A stretch of DNA of 64,000 bases from Pedobacter sp. MC2016-24 (GTDB taxonomy: Bacteria > Bacteroidota > Bacteroidia > Sphingobacteriales > Sphingobacteriaceae). Every line of letters starts with the position of its first letter. Within the stretch, counting starts at the first letter, position 1. Both the position numbers and the translations under genes were made by a program. Positions 55,437 through 64,000 of this stretch are shown here, in pieces. The notes below the pieces were generated by a model. It did not search any database. It saw only the letters and a list, made by a program, of their open reading frames with translations, and was not told the DNA's origin. The stretch lies in the NCBI RefSeq assembly GCF_015223055.1, contig NZ_JADFBX010000004.1:434001-498000 (forward strand), in the 5' to 3' direction.

Positions 55437-56939
55437 TTAGCGGATGTTGACTTCAATGATGTCTTCTGCATTCTGGAGTAGCATCTTGCAGTCTGCGCTT
55501 AAATGCACGAGATGCAGCTTTTTGCCAGCTTTGCGATACTTTTCTGTGAGTTTATTTACCGCATCAATCGCAGACATGTCGGCGATCCGGCTGTCTTTAA
55601 AATCAACGATTACCTCGTTCGGATCATCAGCTATATCAAACTTTTCCATGAAATGGGTGACGGAACCGAAGAATAAAGGGCCGTAGAGTTCATAATGTTT
55701 GGCGCCTTGTGCATCGATGAATTTTCTGGCTCTGATGCGCTTGGCGCTATCCCAGGCAAAGACCAGTGCAGAAATGATTACGCCTACCAACACTGCCAGG
55801 GCCAGGTTGTGCAGCCATACTGTGATCAGGGCTACCAGGATGCCGATCACGATATCCTGTTTAGGCATTTTATTGATGACTTTAAAGCTCATCCATTCAA
55901 ATGTACCTATGGCTACCATAATCATCACGCCTGTAAGCGCAGCCATGGGCACTTTTTCAATTAAGGGGGCGCCAAAGAGGATAATCATCAAAATGGTCAG
56001 TGCGGCAATGATCCCAGATAAACGCGCACGTGCGCCTGCGGATAAGTTGACAAGGGTTTGGGCGATCATCGGGCATCCGCCCATGCCAAAAAAGAAACCG
56101 TTGAGGATATTTGCAGTGCCCTGGGCAATACATTCCCTGTTTCCATTTCCACGGGTTTCAGTAATCTCGTCGACCAGGTTTAGGGTAAGGAGACCTTCTG
56201 TTAAGCCTACTGCACCCATAATAAGGGCATAAGGCAGAATGATCCTGAGCGTTTCCAGGGTAAATGGTAATTTAGGGATATGAAATGGGGGAAATCCTCC
56301 ACTAACCGAGGCGATGTCTTTTACGGTTTTGGTGTCAATCTGAAATCCAATTACCAGTGCAAAGACGATGATAATGGCCATTAAAGAGGCGGGAACTACT
56401 TTGGTGATTTTTGGCCATACAAACACGATGGCGATGGTTAGCGCCACCAGTCCGGCCATCGTATATAATGCAGTGCCGCTCAGCCAAACCATTTCCCCGT
56501 TAACGGTCGTTTTAAATTGTTGTAACTGTGCCGTAAAAATGATGATGGCCAGTCCGTTCACAAAGCCAAACATGACAGGTTGTGGAACCAACCGGATAAA
56601 TTTTCCAAGTTTAAATAAGCCGATGGAAATCTGAAATACACCTGCCACGGCTACCGCTGCGAAGACATATTCGATACCATGGCTTTGCATTAAGGCGATG
56701 AGCACCACAACTGTTGCACCTGCTCCGCCAGATATCAGGCCGGGCCTTCCGCCAAAAATGGCCGTTACCAATCCCATGATAAAAGCAGCATACAAACCAG
56801 ATAAAGGCGGTAAACCTGCCAGAATTGCAAAGGATAACGATTCTGGCATCATGGTCATGGCCACGGTTAAACCTGCCAGGATTTCAATTTTGTAATCTAT
56901 TTTTTTAGAAAAATCAAAGAGATTTAGAGTTGCCTTCAT
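55437..56939 (-). CDS. SulP-family inorganic anion transporter with STAS domain
   Basis: A 500-residue inner-membrane transporter of the SLC26/SulP family, moving sulfate, bicarbonate or similar anions. The N-terminal signature is VAMTMMPESLSFAILAGLPP, then LYAAFIMGLVTAIFGGRPGL and GGCPMIAQTLVNLSAGARAR in the transmembrane core. The C-terminal STAS domain (about 405-500) reads LYGPLFFGSVTHFMEKFDIA, VIVDFKDSRIADMSAIDAVN. The anion is not predictable; it could supply sulfate or bicarbonate. It lies 89 bases upstream of the metal operon on the same strand but is probably a separate unit. Confidence 0.93.
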   Translation of the reverse strand: MKATLNLFDFSKKIDYKIEILAGLTVAMTMMPESLSFAILAGLPPLSGLYAAFIMGLVTAIFGGRPGLISGGAGATVVVLIALMQSHGIEYVFAAVAVAGVFQISIGLFKLGKFIRLVPQPVMFGFVNGLAIIIFTAQLQQFKTTVNGEMVWLSGTALYTMAGLVALTIAIVFVWPKITKVVPASLMAIIIVFALVIGFQIDTKTVKDIASVSGGFPPFHIPKLPFTLETLRIILPYALIMGAVGLTEGLLTLNLVDEITETRGNGNRECIAQGTANILNGFFFGMGGCPMIAQTLVNLSAGARARLSGIIAALTILMIILFGAPLIEKVPMAALTGVMIMVAIGTFEWMSFKVINKMPKQDIVIGILVALITVWLHNLALAVLVGVIISALVFAWDSAKRIRARKFIDAQGAKHYELYGPLFFGSVTHFMEKFDIADDPNEVIVDFKDSRIADMSAIDAVNKLTEKYRKAGKKLHLVHLSADCKMLLQNAEDIIEVNIR

Positions 56940-56961
56940 GATGTGCTGGCAAAAGTAAGCA

Positions 56962-58041
56962 TTAGCGATCGATTATCAGGTAGCAACCATCTAAATCGTG
57001 CCTGTTTCCGGTATCAAAACCTACCGTCAGTATCTGGAAGCCGGCTCCTGGTATTTTGAAAAAGTCAAGTTTGCCCCATTGGTTGTTTTCATAATAAGGG
57101 CCAACTCTTTTCCAGTCTTTATTGGGATAGTAATACATCGGGTGTTTAAATCTCAGGGTGTCATTTGCAAAGGGAATACTGAAATATGCGATGCCTTCCC
57201 AGTTTTCTGGTCTGCTCATCGGCGCTGGCGACATAAATGAGGGTGATGTTGCACCATGATATTCCTGCTTCAGGAAATAATCCAGATGGATGGGGTTATT
57301 TTTGCTTTTCCAGTCGTAAGGCCGGCTGGTCTCATGGTCGTAGACGGTGATCGGTCCAACTTGCACATAGTTTTTGTTGATGTACCTGCTTCCCAGATCA
57401 TAGGCATCGCGTTGTTTGACGAACACGCGGTGTAGTTGCTGATTAATGACGAATATGAAAAAGTCCTTGGGTTTTCCTTCAATCATGGTGTAGTTGGCGT
57501 AAACAACCGCTGAGGCTTGTGCTTTTTGAGTTAATAACGTCCTTAGAAGCTGTTGATCCATTGTTAGGTCCCTGTTGCTTTCTATATAAGGGTGCTTTTC
57601 CAATCCTCCGGAAATGAGGTAGGCTGTATAATGATCCGGATACATCAGATATCCGGCAAATTCAGTTCCTAATTCATTATCATTGGCACTGGTTTCAAAA
57701 AGGGAATCTATGAGCTTCCCGGTGTGATCCAGTCGGTAATAGGTGATGTTGAGTACAGTGTTGCTCTGCTCTGAACGCTGTTCGTCCATTCTCTGGATCA
57801 CAGTAACCTGGTGCAGGCTGTCCAGGTTGATGTCTTTAACTTTACCTCCTTTAAACAAGGGTTTAATTTGATGCCGACTGGATAAGATCTGGCTGCTTAA
57901 CGTCGGTGTTGACGCGTATTCCTCGGGTAGTTTAGATAGAAAATAACCTGCAGAGTTGAAATAATTGTTGATCAGCCAGGCAGCTATTGCCAGAATGATC
58001 AGGATTAGGCTGAATTGTAAAAACATCTTTTTTCTTTTCAT
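56962..58041 (-). CDS. Membrane-anchored protein of unknown function
   Basis: A 359-residue protein with a single N-terminal membrane segment (FLQFSLILIILAIAAWLINN) and a mostly beta, hydrophilic extracytoplasmic part. It has a region rich in aromatic residues near the C-terminus (YYYPNKDWKRVGPYYENNQW, then FQILTVGFDTGNRHDLDGCY). No catalytic or binding motif was recognised. It is divergent from the metallopeptidase-like gene at 58130 and 22 bases upstream of the SulP gene on the same strand. Possibly an envelope protein. Confidence 0.75.
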   Translation of the reverse strand: MKRKKMFLQFSLILIILAIAAWLINNYFNSAGYFLSKLPEEYASTPTLSSQILSSRHQIKPLFKGGKVKDINLDSLHQVTVIQRMDEQRSEQSNTVLNITYYRLDHTGKLIDSLFETSANDNELGTEFAGYLMYPDHYTAYLISGGLEKHPYIESNRDLTMDQQLLRTLLTQKAQASAVVYANYTMIEGKPKDFFIFVINQQLHRVFVKQRDAYDLGSRYINKNYVQVGPITVYDHETSRPYDWKSKNNPIHLDYFLKQEYHGATSPSFMSPAPMSRPENWEGIAYFSIPFANDTLRFKHPMYYYPNKDWKRVGPYYENNQWGKLDFFKIPGAGFQILTVGFDTGNRHDLDGCYLIIDR

Positions 58042-58129
58042 AGGGCTTTGAATATACAGAAAGGGATGTGAAATGTTTTAAATAAAATTCAAATGGAATT
58101 TGTATCATTAGGATTCAAAAACTTTAAAA

Positions 58130-59230
58130 ATGAGATTTCTATATTTTTTGTTGTCATTCTGTTTGTGTGCTGTATGGTCAAATGCCCAGGTCAGGGTTCC
58201 TGTCAAGGTAGATACGACAAAGCAGGAGATCAGACGTTTGTATAATTTTGTCAATACGTATATGCAACAGGATACCATCAGCAATGAGATGTGGCATCCG
58301 AAATATAAGGGAAGAAAGATACACGATTATACGATGGATTGGACCTGGGGGCAATATACGCCAAAACAGATCATGCAAAAGTTTGACCTGAGTCTGGCCG
58401 AGTTACAGCGGATCAACGATACTTTGTCCTATGTCAAGATTCTGACCCAAAGGAAGGCCGGTGCAAAGGAAAACAGCACTGCTAACGTTTATAAGTTCTA
58501 TATCGTGACGATCGGAGGTAAATATTATCTGGATAATTGTAAGGATTATGATTCAAAACGCTTTAGCCTGTACAAGACTAAAAATTTACATTTCTACATT
58601 TCGCCATTTTATCAGATTGACGCACAAAAAATGAAAGCAGCAAGTGTCAAATTGGAAGCTTTATATGCCTTACTTAAGCGTCCGCATTTAAAAAAACCGA
58701 TTGCTTATTTTATGTGTGCAGAAGAGGAGGAGCTGAATAACTTATCCAATATTGTAATCTGGGATGGCGGGCTTGGCGGCTTTACCAATATACCGGAAGG
58801 TTATGTGGTGGCAATTAATGACGATCCGATGTATTCCCATGAGTTTATTCATGCCATTTTAGGATCCGGAGCCAATTGTTTTTTTCTACAGGAAGGAATT
58901 GCATCGCTGTATGGGGGAATGGAAAAGGGGAAAAGTAGTTTTGAGAAATCGGTTCAACTGCTTGCAGCAGGATATGAAGCCGGGAAGTATACCTTTGACG
59001 ATTTGTATTTCCGGAGAATCAAGCAGCAATACAACAGCAATCTTACTTATACTTTTGCTGCAGTTTGTTGTAAGTATCTGATTGATACCTATGGCCTGGA
59101 CTACTTTTATCAATTGTATTACGATACCAGTATTACAACAGACAACTTTTTAGAGGCAGTCGTAAATAAGACAGGAAAAAGTAAAGCCGAAATTATAAAG
59201 GCTATCGAAAATGTAATGTTGGCTAAATGA
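58130..59230 (+). CDS. Secreted HExxH metallopeptidase-like protein (peptidase MA type)
   Basis: A 366-residue exported protein; the signal peptide ends near SNAQ. The zinc-site signature is H237-EFIH241, with a third ligand candidate E255 in LQEGIASLYGG, the pattern of peptidase MA-like families. The preceding strand MYS and the surrounding blocks (YVVAINDDP, FAAVCCKYLIDTYGLDYFYQ) fit the fold. The N-terminal half (about 25-165) has no recognised domain. Substrate unknown. Convergent with cbpM, leaving 23 bases between the stops. Confidence 0.82.
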   Translation: MRFLYFLLSFCLCAVWSNAQVRVPVKVDTTKQEIRRLYNFVNTYMQQDTISNEMWHPKYKGRKIHDYTMDWTWGQYTPKQIMQKFDLSLAELQRINDTLSYVKILTQRKAGAKENSTANVYKFYIVTIGGKYYLDNCKDYDSKRFSLYKTKNLHFYISPFYQIDAQKMKAASVKLEALYALLKRPHLKKPIAYFMCAEEEELNNLSNIVIWDGGLGGFTNIPEGYVVAINDDPMYSHEFIHAILGSGANCFFLQEGIASLYGGMEKGKSSFEKSVQLLAAGYEAGKYTFDDLYFRRIKQQYNSNLTYTFAAVCCKYLIDTYGLDYFYQLYYDTSITTDNFLEAVVNKTGKSKAEIIKAIENVMLAK

Positions 59231-59253
59231 TGTGGAATTAACCAAATGATCCT

Positions 59254-59541
59254 TTACTCGTGCAGGTGCAAGCGATCTTTAAGTCCATGAATCTCTTCCT
59301 GCAGGCTGCTCACTTTATCCAGTAAATGCCGGATCGCATCAATTCCTTCGATGTTAATGTGCAGGTCATAGTGGAAATGGATGTAACGGTTGAGCTCTGT
59401 GAACTGTTCCTGGTGTATAAATTTATCTTCGCCCACGCTGGTCAGTACAATGATGCCTGATTCTTCCAAAGAACCGATAAAATCGGGTTCAATATTGTAA
59501 TTGATGCAGTATTCAGTGATGGTGATGAGTTCTGTTTTCAT
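59254..59541 (-). CDS. cbpM: CbpM-type chaperone modulator
   Basis: A 95-residue protein with a MerR-like N-terminal helix-turn-helix (LITITEYCINYNIEPDFIGS) and a C-terminal helix (LLDKVSSLQEEIHGLKDRLH). In the family it binds the J-domain of CbpA and inhibits its co-chaperone activity. It is 9 bases downstream of the cbpA gene on the same strand, the typical arrangement. Identification rests on the neighbour and length more than on distinctive residues. Confidence 0.82.
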   Translation of the reverse strand: MKTELITITEYCINYNIEPDFIGSLEESGIIVLTSVGEDKFIHQEQFTELNRYIHFHYDLHINIEGIDAIRHLLDKVSSLQEEIHGLKDRLHLHE

Positions 59542-59550
59542 GGCATTTGA

Positions 59551-60465
59551 TTAGCTTAGGTTTTGCAATTCCTTAAATAGGTCCTTTTGTTTGTCGTCCA
59601 GGTCTGTCGGGATTTTAACCGTATACGTCACATACAGGTTACCGAATTCATTTTCTTTTTTATAAAGTGGAAAACCCTTATTTTTGAGACGCACCTTGGT
59701 GCCGTTTTGAGTGCCTGCTGCAACCTTTAGCTTCACTTTTCCATCCAGGGTATCTACCATCGTTTCTCCGCCTAAAACAGCCGTGTACAGGTCAATCTGC
59801 TGATTGAGGTACAAATCGTTGTTTAATCTTTTAAATAGCTGATGATCTGCGATGTTAAAAGTGATGTATAAATCCCCGTTAGGTCCGCCATTTTGCCCTG
59901 GTGCGCCTTGTCCGCTTAACTTGATCACTTGTCCATTGGCAATACCTGCCGGGATGGTGATCCTGATGTTTTTGCCATTGACAGTCAGGGTTCTCTTATG
60001 TGTTTCATAAGCATCCATAAGATCGAGCTTCAATTCAGCCTGGTAATCCTGACCTTTGAACCTGGCGCCGGTCCGACCGGACCGGCCTCCGCCCATGCCA
60101 CCAAACATGGATTCAAAAAAATCAGAAAAATCACCACCACCAAAATCTTCGGAGCTGTAGCTTCCTGTGCCACCATAAGGGTTGGATTGTCCGGCACTTT
60201 GACGCGATCTGGATTGTTTAGCCTGCTCAAACTGGTCTGCATTTTTCCAGTGTTCGCCGTACGCGTCGTATTTCTTGCGTTTCTCAGGGTCGCTTAGCGC
60301 TTCATTGGCTTCGTTAATTTGCTGAAACTGCCGGTTTGCTTCCTTGTCATTGGGATTCAAATCGGGATGATATTTTCTGGCTAATTTTCTGTAGGCCTTT
60401 TTAATTTCATCTTGTGTTGCTGTTTTTTCAATGCCAAGGATCTTGTAATAATCAATGAATGCCAT
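59551..60465 (-). CDS. cbpA: DnaJ-type co-chaperone / curved-DNA-binding protein CbpA
   Basis: A 304-residue class-II DnaJ homologue without the zinc finger. J-domain (1-70) with the HPD motif in [10 protein letters not shown]. Gly/Phe-rich linker (about 95-135, [20 protein letters not shown]). The two C-terminal beta domains bind substrate and contain [20 protein letters not shown] and [20 protein letters not shown]. It stimulates DnaK and may bind DNA under stress. Cotranscribed with cbpM. Confidence 0.93.
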   Translation of the reverse strand: MAFIDYYKILGIEKTATQDEIKKAYRKLARKYHPDLNPNDKEANRQFQQINEANEALSDPEKRKKYDAYGEHWKNADQFEQAKQSRSRQSAGQSNPYGGTGSYSSEDFGGGDFSDFFESMFGGMGGGRSGRTGARFKGQDYQAELKLDLMDAYETHKRTLTVNGKNIRITIPAGIANGQVIKLSGQGAPGQNGGPNGDLYITFNIADHQLFKRLNNDLYLNQQIDLYTAVLGGETMVDTLDGKVKLKVAAGTQNGTKVRLKNKGFPLYKKENEFGNLYVTYTVKIPTDLDDKQKDLFKELQNLS

Positions 60466-60527
60466 ACGTATAATTGAGGTGTATCCAAATTTAACGATTT
60501 GTGAGGAGATTCTGTACAGTTAACAAT

Positions 60528-61055
60528 TTAGTGTGATTTTAGTTTTTGAACGGGATCGAGTGTCCTCAGGTCGGCGATTACAGGATAGCTAAAAATCGGG
60601 TAATTCGTTTCTCTTTTCAATTCTTCAAGTACAGGAAGGGACAGTACTTCAGCTAAATTGGGCATGATACCCAGTTTTTTGCCAATGAAAAGATTATAAG
60701 CAGGCATGTGCTGGACGGCCACTTTAAGGATAAAATTATAATAACCGGTTACATGTTCACATTCCAGTATTTCTTCAAATTTGACGAGTTGTGTTTTAAA
60801 TTCAGTTAATGCAGCACTGCTATGGTTGTTGATCCGAACCAGGATAAAGCTGATGAACAGGTTACTTATTTTATGGTAGTCAATTGTTGCCGCATACCTG
60901 GTAATGACCTTTGATTTTTGTAATTGCTGAATTCTTTCCGCAACAGCTGAATTTGATCTGCCTAATGTTTTGCCAATCTCCCTGGAGGAAAGAAAAGCGT
61001 TTTTTTCCAGTAAGTGTAGGATTTGAATGTCAAGCTGATCTACAATGAATTCCAT
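60528..61055 (-). CDS. Lrp/AsnC-family transcriptional regulator
   Basis: A 175-residue regulator. Winged-helix N-terminus (DQLDIQILHLLEKNAFLSSR, GRSNSAVAERIQQLQKSKVI) and C-terminal effector-binding (RAM) domain with VTGYYNFILKVAVQHMPAYN. The ligand is probably an amino acid or similar small molecule. It is transcribed away from the sigma gene at 61337 across a 281-base AT-rich spacer. The tail after about 150 is longer than usual. Confidence 0.9.
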   Translation of the reverse strand: MEFIVDQLDIQILHLLEKNAFLSSREIGKTLGRSNSAVAERIQQLQKSKVITRYAATIDYHKISNLFISFILVRINNHSSAALTEFKTQLVKFEEILECEHVTGYYNFILKVAVQHMPAYNLFIGKKLGIMPNLAEVLSLPVLEELKRETNYPIFSYPVIADLRTLDPVQKLKSH

Positions 61056-61117
61056 TCTATTTCAAAATATTATTTAAAAGTGAAAAATTTTGTATAAAAA
61101 CTGCATAGTTTATGTTT

Positions 61118-61125
61118 CAAATATA
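61118..61125 (-). promoter_or_regulatory. Candidate -7 element for the Lrp/AsnC gene
   Basis: TATATTTG on the minus strand matches TAnnTTTG exactly and lies about 60 bases before the ATG. No TTG is present at the expected -33 distance, so only half a promoter is seen. Confidence 0.35.
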
Positions 61126-61336
61126 ATTATTTAACTGTAGATGTGTTGTTGAATGCAGTGAATAATTTATGTGTGCAAAATTTAATTCTTAAAACTTGTC
61201 TAGTACTGCGCGTAAAGACAATATTATGTGGTCAATCTCTCATATCGATGCACCATTTCCGGAAATAATCTATAATAGTGTAACTGAAATTAATGTCGTC
61301 GAACTTTGTGCAATTAATTCAATGTTATGATTTATT

Positions 61337-62209
61337 ATGAAGAAGTTAACAATTTCGCAATCGATAACGAAAAGGGATTCAGATTCTGTTGAAAGGTATT
61401 TAAGTGACATCACTAAAATCGGACTGCTCAGTCAGGAAGAAGAAGTTTTATTAAACAGGAGGATTTGCCTCGGAGATCAGGCAGCCTTAAATCAATTGAT
61501 TGGCTCCAATTTACGATTTGTGGTATCCGTAGCTAAAAAGTACCAGGATAATGGGATGATATTAAGTGATTTGATTAGCGAGGGGAATCTGGGCTTGATT
61601 AAGGCTGCTGAGCGTTTTGATCATACCAAAGGCTTTAAATTTATCTCCTATGCAGTTTGGTGGATCCGGCAAATGATCAGTCTGGCTATCGCTGAGCAGA
61701 AGCGAACAGTACGTTTGCCGGGTAATCAGATACTCGGAATCCTCAAAGTCAACAGGGCGGTCTTAAGTCTGGAGCAGGAACTGGAGCGGGAACCTACCTA
61801 TCCAGAGATCGCTGAATTTATATCTTTATCGGAGAAAAAAGTAAGGGAATATGTGATCAACAATCAATATAGTTATTCCCTGGACCTGGTGAAAGATCAT
61901 GATAGCGGTCTTACCTTATTGGATACCGTAACGAACGAGGAGGTTCCGGCATCAGATGCCAGCCTGGTCTATGATTCTCTGTTGCTGGATTTGCGGAAAG
62001 CCTTGCTGGTCTTGTCAGAGCGGGAACAAAAAATCATTATGCTTTTTTATGGATTGTATGGTCATCCCCAAACCTCCCTCGAAGATATGGTGCCTTTGTT
62101 GAAACTGAGTAAGGAAAGGATCCGGCAATTGAAAGATCAGGCACACCGAACCTTAAAAAGGGCCTGGAAAGGAAGCCGGCTGGCAGATTATTTTAACGAT
62201 CTAAAATAG
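61337..62209 (+). CDS. RpoD/SigA-like sigma factor, divergent paralogue
   Basis: A 290-residue sigma-70-family protein with regions 1.2 (DSVERYLSDITKIGLLSQEE), 2 (GSNLRFVVSVAKKYQDNGMI, HTKGFKFISYAVWWIRQMIS), 3 (REPTYPEIAEFISLSEKKVR) and 4 (VLSEREQKIIMLFYGLYGHP, then LKLSKERIRQLKDQAHRTLK). The layout is that of the short Bacteroidota primary sigma factor. However, region 2.4/3 and the recognition helix of region 4 differ from the usual primary sequence, and there is a C-terminal extension (RAWKGSRLADYFNDLK). A stress- or stationary-phase alternative sigma factor seems more likely than the essential RpoD. A terminator follows. Confidence 0.88.
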   Translation: MKKLTISQSITKRDSDSVERYLSDITKIGLLSQEEEVLLNRRICLGDQAALNQLIGSNLRFVVSVAKKYQDNGMILSDLISEGNLGLIKAAERFDHTKGFKFISYAVWWIRQMISLAIAEQKRTVRLPGNQILGILKVNRAVLSLEQELEREPTYPEIAEFISLSEKKVREYVINNQYSYSLDLVKDHDSGLTLLDTVTNEEVPASDASLVYDSLLLDLRKALLVLSEREQKIIMLFYGLYGHPQTSLEDMVPLLKLSKERIRQLKDQAHRTLKRAWKGSRLADYFNDLK

Positions 62210-62218
62210 TTCTACAAG

Positions 62219-62237
62219 CCTTGAAACAAGGTTTTTT
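62219..62237 (+). terminator. Intrinsic terminator after the sigma gene
   Basis: Stem CCTTG, loop AAA, CAAGG, then six T (62232-62237), starting 9 bases after the stop. Confidence 0.8.
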
Positions 62238-62299
62238 GTGGAAAAATCATAGGAAATAGGCCTAATGTGGAAAAAACAATGCAATTACTTCAATATTCA

Positions 62300-62330
62300 T
62301 TTGGTGTAAATCCAATAATTATTAACTTTA
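62300..62330 (+). promoter_or_regulatory. Bacteroidota-type promoter of the histone H1-like gene
   Basis: TTTG (62300-62303) is followed after 19 bases by TAACTTTA (62323-62330), which matches TAnnTTTG except for the last base. Spacing equals the consensus. The ATG is 43 bases downstream. This is the best promoter match noticed in the window. Confidence 0.65.
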
Positions 62331-62373
62331 AAGCGTTATATCATAAAATTAAAAATCTTAAACGAAGAAAAAC

Positions 62374-62550
62374 ATGGAAAAATTCTCAAAATTAAAAGAA
62401 CTAATTGCTGGCGTTGAGGCTGATGCAGATAAATTTTATAACTCAGGTAATGGTGCTGCTGGTACCAGAGTACGTAAAGCAATGCAAGATTTAAAAGGCC
62501 TTGCACAAGAGATTCGTACTGAAATCACTGAGAAAAAGAATACAAAATAA
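62374..62550 (+). CDS. Histone H1-like (Hc1-type) small DNA-binding protein
   Basis: A 58-residue, Lys- and Ala-rich protein beginning MEKFSKLKELIAGVEADADK and containing AAGTRVRKAMQDLKGLAQEI, the conserved pattern of short Bacteroidota histone H1 homologues. It probably coats or bends DNA in the nucleoid. It has its own promoter (62300-62330) and is followed by a strong terminator 18 bases later, so it is a monocistronic unit. No frame problem. Confidence 0.88.
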   Translation: MEKFSKLKELIAGVEADADKFYNSGNGAAGTRVRKAMQDLKGLAQEIRTEITEKKNTK

Positions 62551-62568
62551 TTATTCTTTAAATTTTAG

Positions 62569-62597
62569 AAAAGGCCTGCAAATTTTGCGGGCCTTTT
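62569..62597 (+). terminator. Intrinsic terminator after the histone H1-like gene
   Basis: Stem AAAAGGCCTGCAAA with TTTGCGGGCCTTTT (one G-T pair), almost no loop, ending in a T run. It lies 50 bases before the dinB start. Confidence 0.85.
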
Positions 62598-62646
62598 GTG
62601 TATCCGGACCTTTTCATTTTTATGCTTAATTTTATGGCAGATTATC

Positions 62647-63747
62647 ATGGACGGGCAGGAAGAAAAACAATATCGCAAAATCATCCATATCGATATGGAT
62701 TCATTCTACGCCTCTGTAGAGCAACGCGACAATCCTGAATTGAGGGGTAAGGCAATTGCTGTGGGGGGCGGGCCGGAAGGACGTGGAGGCGTGGTGGCGA
62801 CCGCCAGCTATGAGGCCCGGAAATTTGGTGTGCATTCGGCCATGCCCTCAAAAAAAGCACAACAGCTTTGCCCGCATATTATATTCGTATATCCAAGGTT
62901 TCCTGCCTATAAACAAGTTTCTCAGCATATCCGGGAAATATTCAGCCGCTACACCGATCTGATCCAGCCACTCTCACTGGATGAGGCCTATCTGGATGTG
63001 ACGCATGATAAACAAAATATTGGCTCTGCAATTGATATTGCGAATGAAATTAAACAGGCCATTCGCGACGAACTTCAGCTGACAGCCTCAGCAGGGGTGT
63101 CTATCAATAAGTTTGTAGCCAAAATTGCTTCTGACATGAATAAACCGGATGGACTGACCTTTATCGGACCGTCCAAAATTGAACGCTTTATGGAACAACT
63201 ACCTGTAGAGAAGTTCCATGGAGTTGGCAAGGTAACGGCTCAAAAGATGAAATCAAGAGGCTTGCATACGGGGGCTGACCTGAAAGCATTAACTGAAGCA
63301 GAACTGGTCAACCTGTTTGGTAAGAGCGGGAGGTTCTTTTATAAAATTGTTCGGGGGATTGATAACCGCAGGGTAGAACCCAACCAGCAGAGCAAATCTA
63401 TTGGTGCTGAAGACACCTTTGCTTATGATTTGACCTTACTGGAAGAAATGCGGGAGGAATTGGATAAAATCAGTTTAATTGTATTTAACCGGATGAAGCA
63501 GTATCAATTGTATGGCCGAACGGTTACTTTAAAGGTTAAATTCCAGGATTTTAAACAGATCACCCGCAGCAAGTCTTTTTCAGAACCCATTGCTGAAATA
63601 GCCGATTTAAAGGCAGTCGTGAATGGATTGCTCGCTGACGTCGACTTCGCCGGTCGCGGGGTCCGGTTATTGGGTGTATCGTCATCTGGTTTCAGGGATC
63701 AGTTGAAAAACGATGATTTGCTATATCAGCCCAGATTGTTCCCTTAG
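62647..63747 (+). CDS. dinB: DNA polymerase IV (Y-family)
   Basis: Low-fidelity lesion-bypass polymerase. Palm/finger motifs: YRKIIHIDMDSFYASVEQRD (metal-binding DMD), GGVVATASYEARKFGVHSAM, and PLSLDEAYLDVT (second acidic pair). Thumb and little-finger domains follow. The C-terminal tail DDLLYQPRLFP resembles a sliding-clamp binding motif. The ATG at 62647 gives MDGQEEKQYRK; the frame is open upstream to 62596, inside the preceding terminator, but the first initiator there is TTG. Length 366 residues is typical. Confidence 0.94.
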   Translation: MDGQEEKQYRKIIHIDMDSFYASVEQRDNPELRGKAIAVGGGPEGRGGVVATASYEARKFGVHSAMPSKKAQQLCPHIIFVYPRFPAYKQVSQHIREIFSRYTDLIQPLSLDEAYLDVTHDKQNIGSAIDIANEIKQAIRDELQLTASAGVSINKFVAKIASDMNKPDGLTFIGPSKIERFMEQLPVEKFHGVGKVTAQKMKSRGLHTGADLKALTEAELVNLFGKSGRFFYKIVRGIDNRRVEPNQQSKSIGAEDTFAYDLTLLEEMREELDKISLIVFNRMKQYQLYGRTVTLKVKFQDFKQITRSKSFSEPIAEIADLKAVVNGLLADVDFAGRGVRLLGVSSSGFRDQLKNDDLLYQPRLFP

Positions 63748-63933
63748 CCCTGTTCGAAATCTACATTTGTATTTGCTGGTTTTCTGGTAGTAATGTTCTG
63801 TTTTTCAGTATAATAATTTGTCATTTATTTGATAAAAAAATAAGAACAAAATCTTATATTGTATTGTAATTGCCAGCTGTTTAACTGAAATGCTGGTGAT
63901 GTTTAAAAACAAAAACATATCATTAGAAAAACT

Positions 63934-64000
63934 ATGAAAAAGTTATTATCACTCCTTGTCATCTTAGGTTTAGGTTTAAACTTAAGTATGGCTCAAACTC
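63934..64000 (+). CDS. Start of a secreted protein (partial)
   Basis: The first 22 codons form a clear signal peptide (MKKLLSLLVILGLGLNLSMA), then the window ends. Nothing more can be said about function. The 186-base spacer before it contains AT-rich sequence without a clear hairpin. Confidence 0.65.
   Translation, partial: MKKLLSLLVILGLGLNLSMAQT

Overview
The window looks like a chromosomal segment of a soil or plant-associated Bacteroidota, most likely a Pedobacter-type Sphingobacteriaceae. The evidence is the content: SusC/SusD uptake proteins, ECF sigma/FecR pairs whose SusC partner carries an N-terminal STN domain, a 1359-residue hybrid two-component sensor, a short RpoD-like sigma factor, CbpA/CbpM, a Hc1-like histone H1 protein and TAnnTTTG-type promoters. 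The assignment rests on gene families only. No tRNA, rRNA, CRISPR array or transposase gene was recognised.

Layout. 1-3490 (minus): an ECF sigma factor, a FecR anti-sigma factor and a SusC-type receptor that runs off the left edge. 3639-8071 (minus): a compact operon for the oxidative pentose phosphate branch (ROK/polyphosphate-type glucokinase, 6-phosphogluconate dehydrogenase, glucose-6-phosphate dehydrogenase, 6-phosphogluconolactonase). 8280-46618: a polysaccharide utilization locus of about 38 kb. It begins with a hybrid two-component sensor. Then follow a beta-helix protein, GH29, an alpha/beta hydrolase with a damaged end, an AraC regulator, GH2, two tandem GH95, GH31, an alginate-lyase-fold lyase, GH29, GH88 and GH29. 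A second ECF/FecR/SusC/SusD set follows with a sulfatase, a PL6 lyase and a second beta-helix protein. A convergent beta-helix gene closes the locus on the other strand.

46735-55347 (minus): a divalent-metal export operon made of a small Cys/His-rich secreted protein, a CzcA/CusA-type pump fused to its TolC-type outer-membrane partner, a His-rich adaptor lipoprotein, a Fur/Zur-family regulator and a Zn/Cd-type P1B ATPase. 55437-64000: mostly housekeeping and stress genes, namely a SulP transporter, two secreted proteins of unknown role (one a likely HExxH metallopeptidase), CbpA/CbpM, an Lrp/AsnC regulator, an RpoD-like sigma factor, a histone H1-like protein, DNA polymerase IV and the start of a secreted protein.

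How the genes work together. Five alpha-L-fucosidases (three GH29, two GH95), GH2, GH31, two uronate lyase types, GH88 (which removes the unsaturated uronate left by a lyase) and one sulfatase imply an acidic glycan rich in terminal fucose. It would be trimmed in the periplasm or at the cell surface and imported through SusC/SusD. The exact glycan is not determined by the sequence. The most novel-looking parts are the beta-helix proteins of unassigned activity, the pump/TolC fusion with an internal signal peptide, a large inverted-repeat structure between convergent genes at 44984-45077, and the divergent RpoD-like sigma factor.
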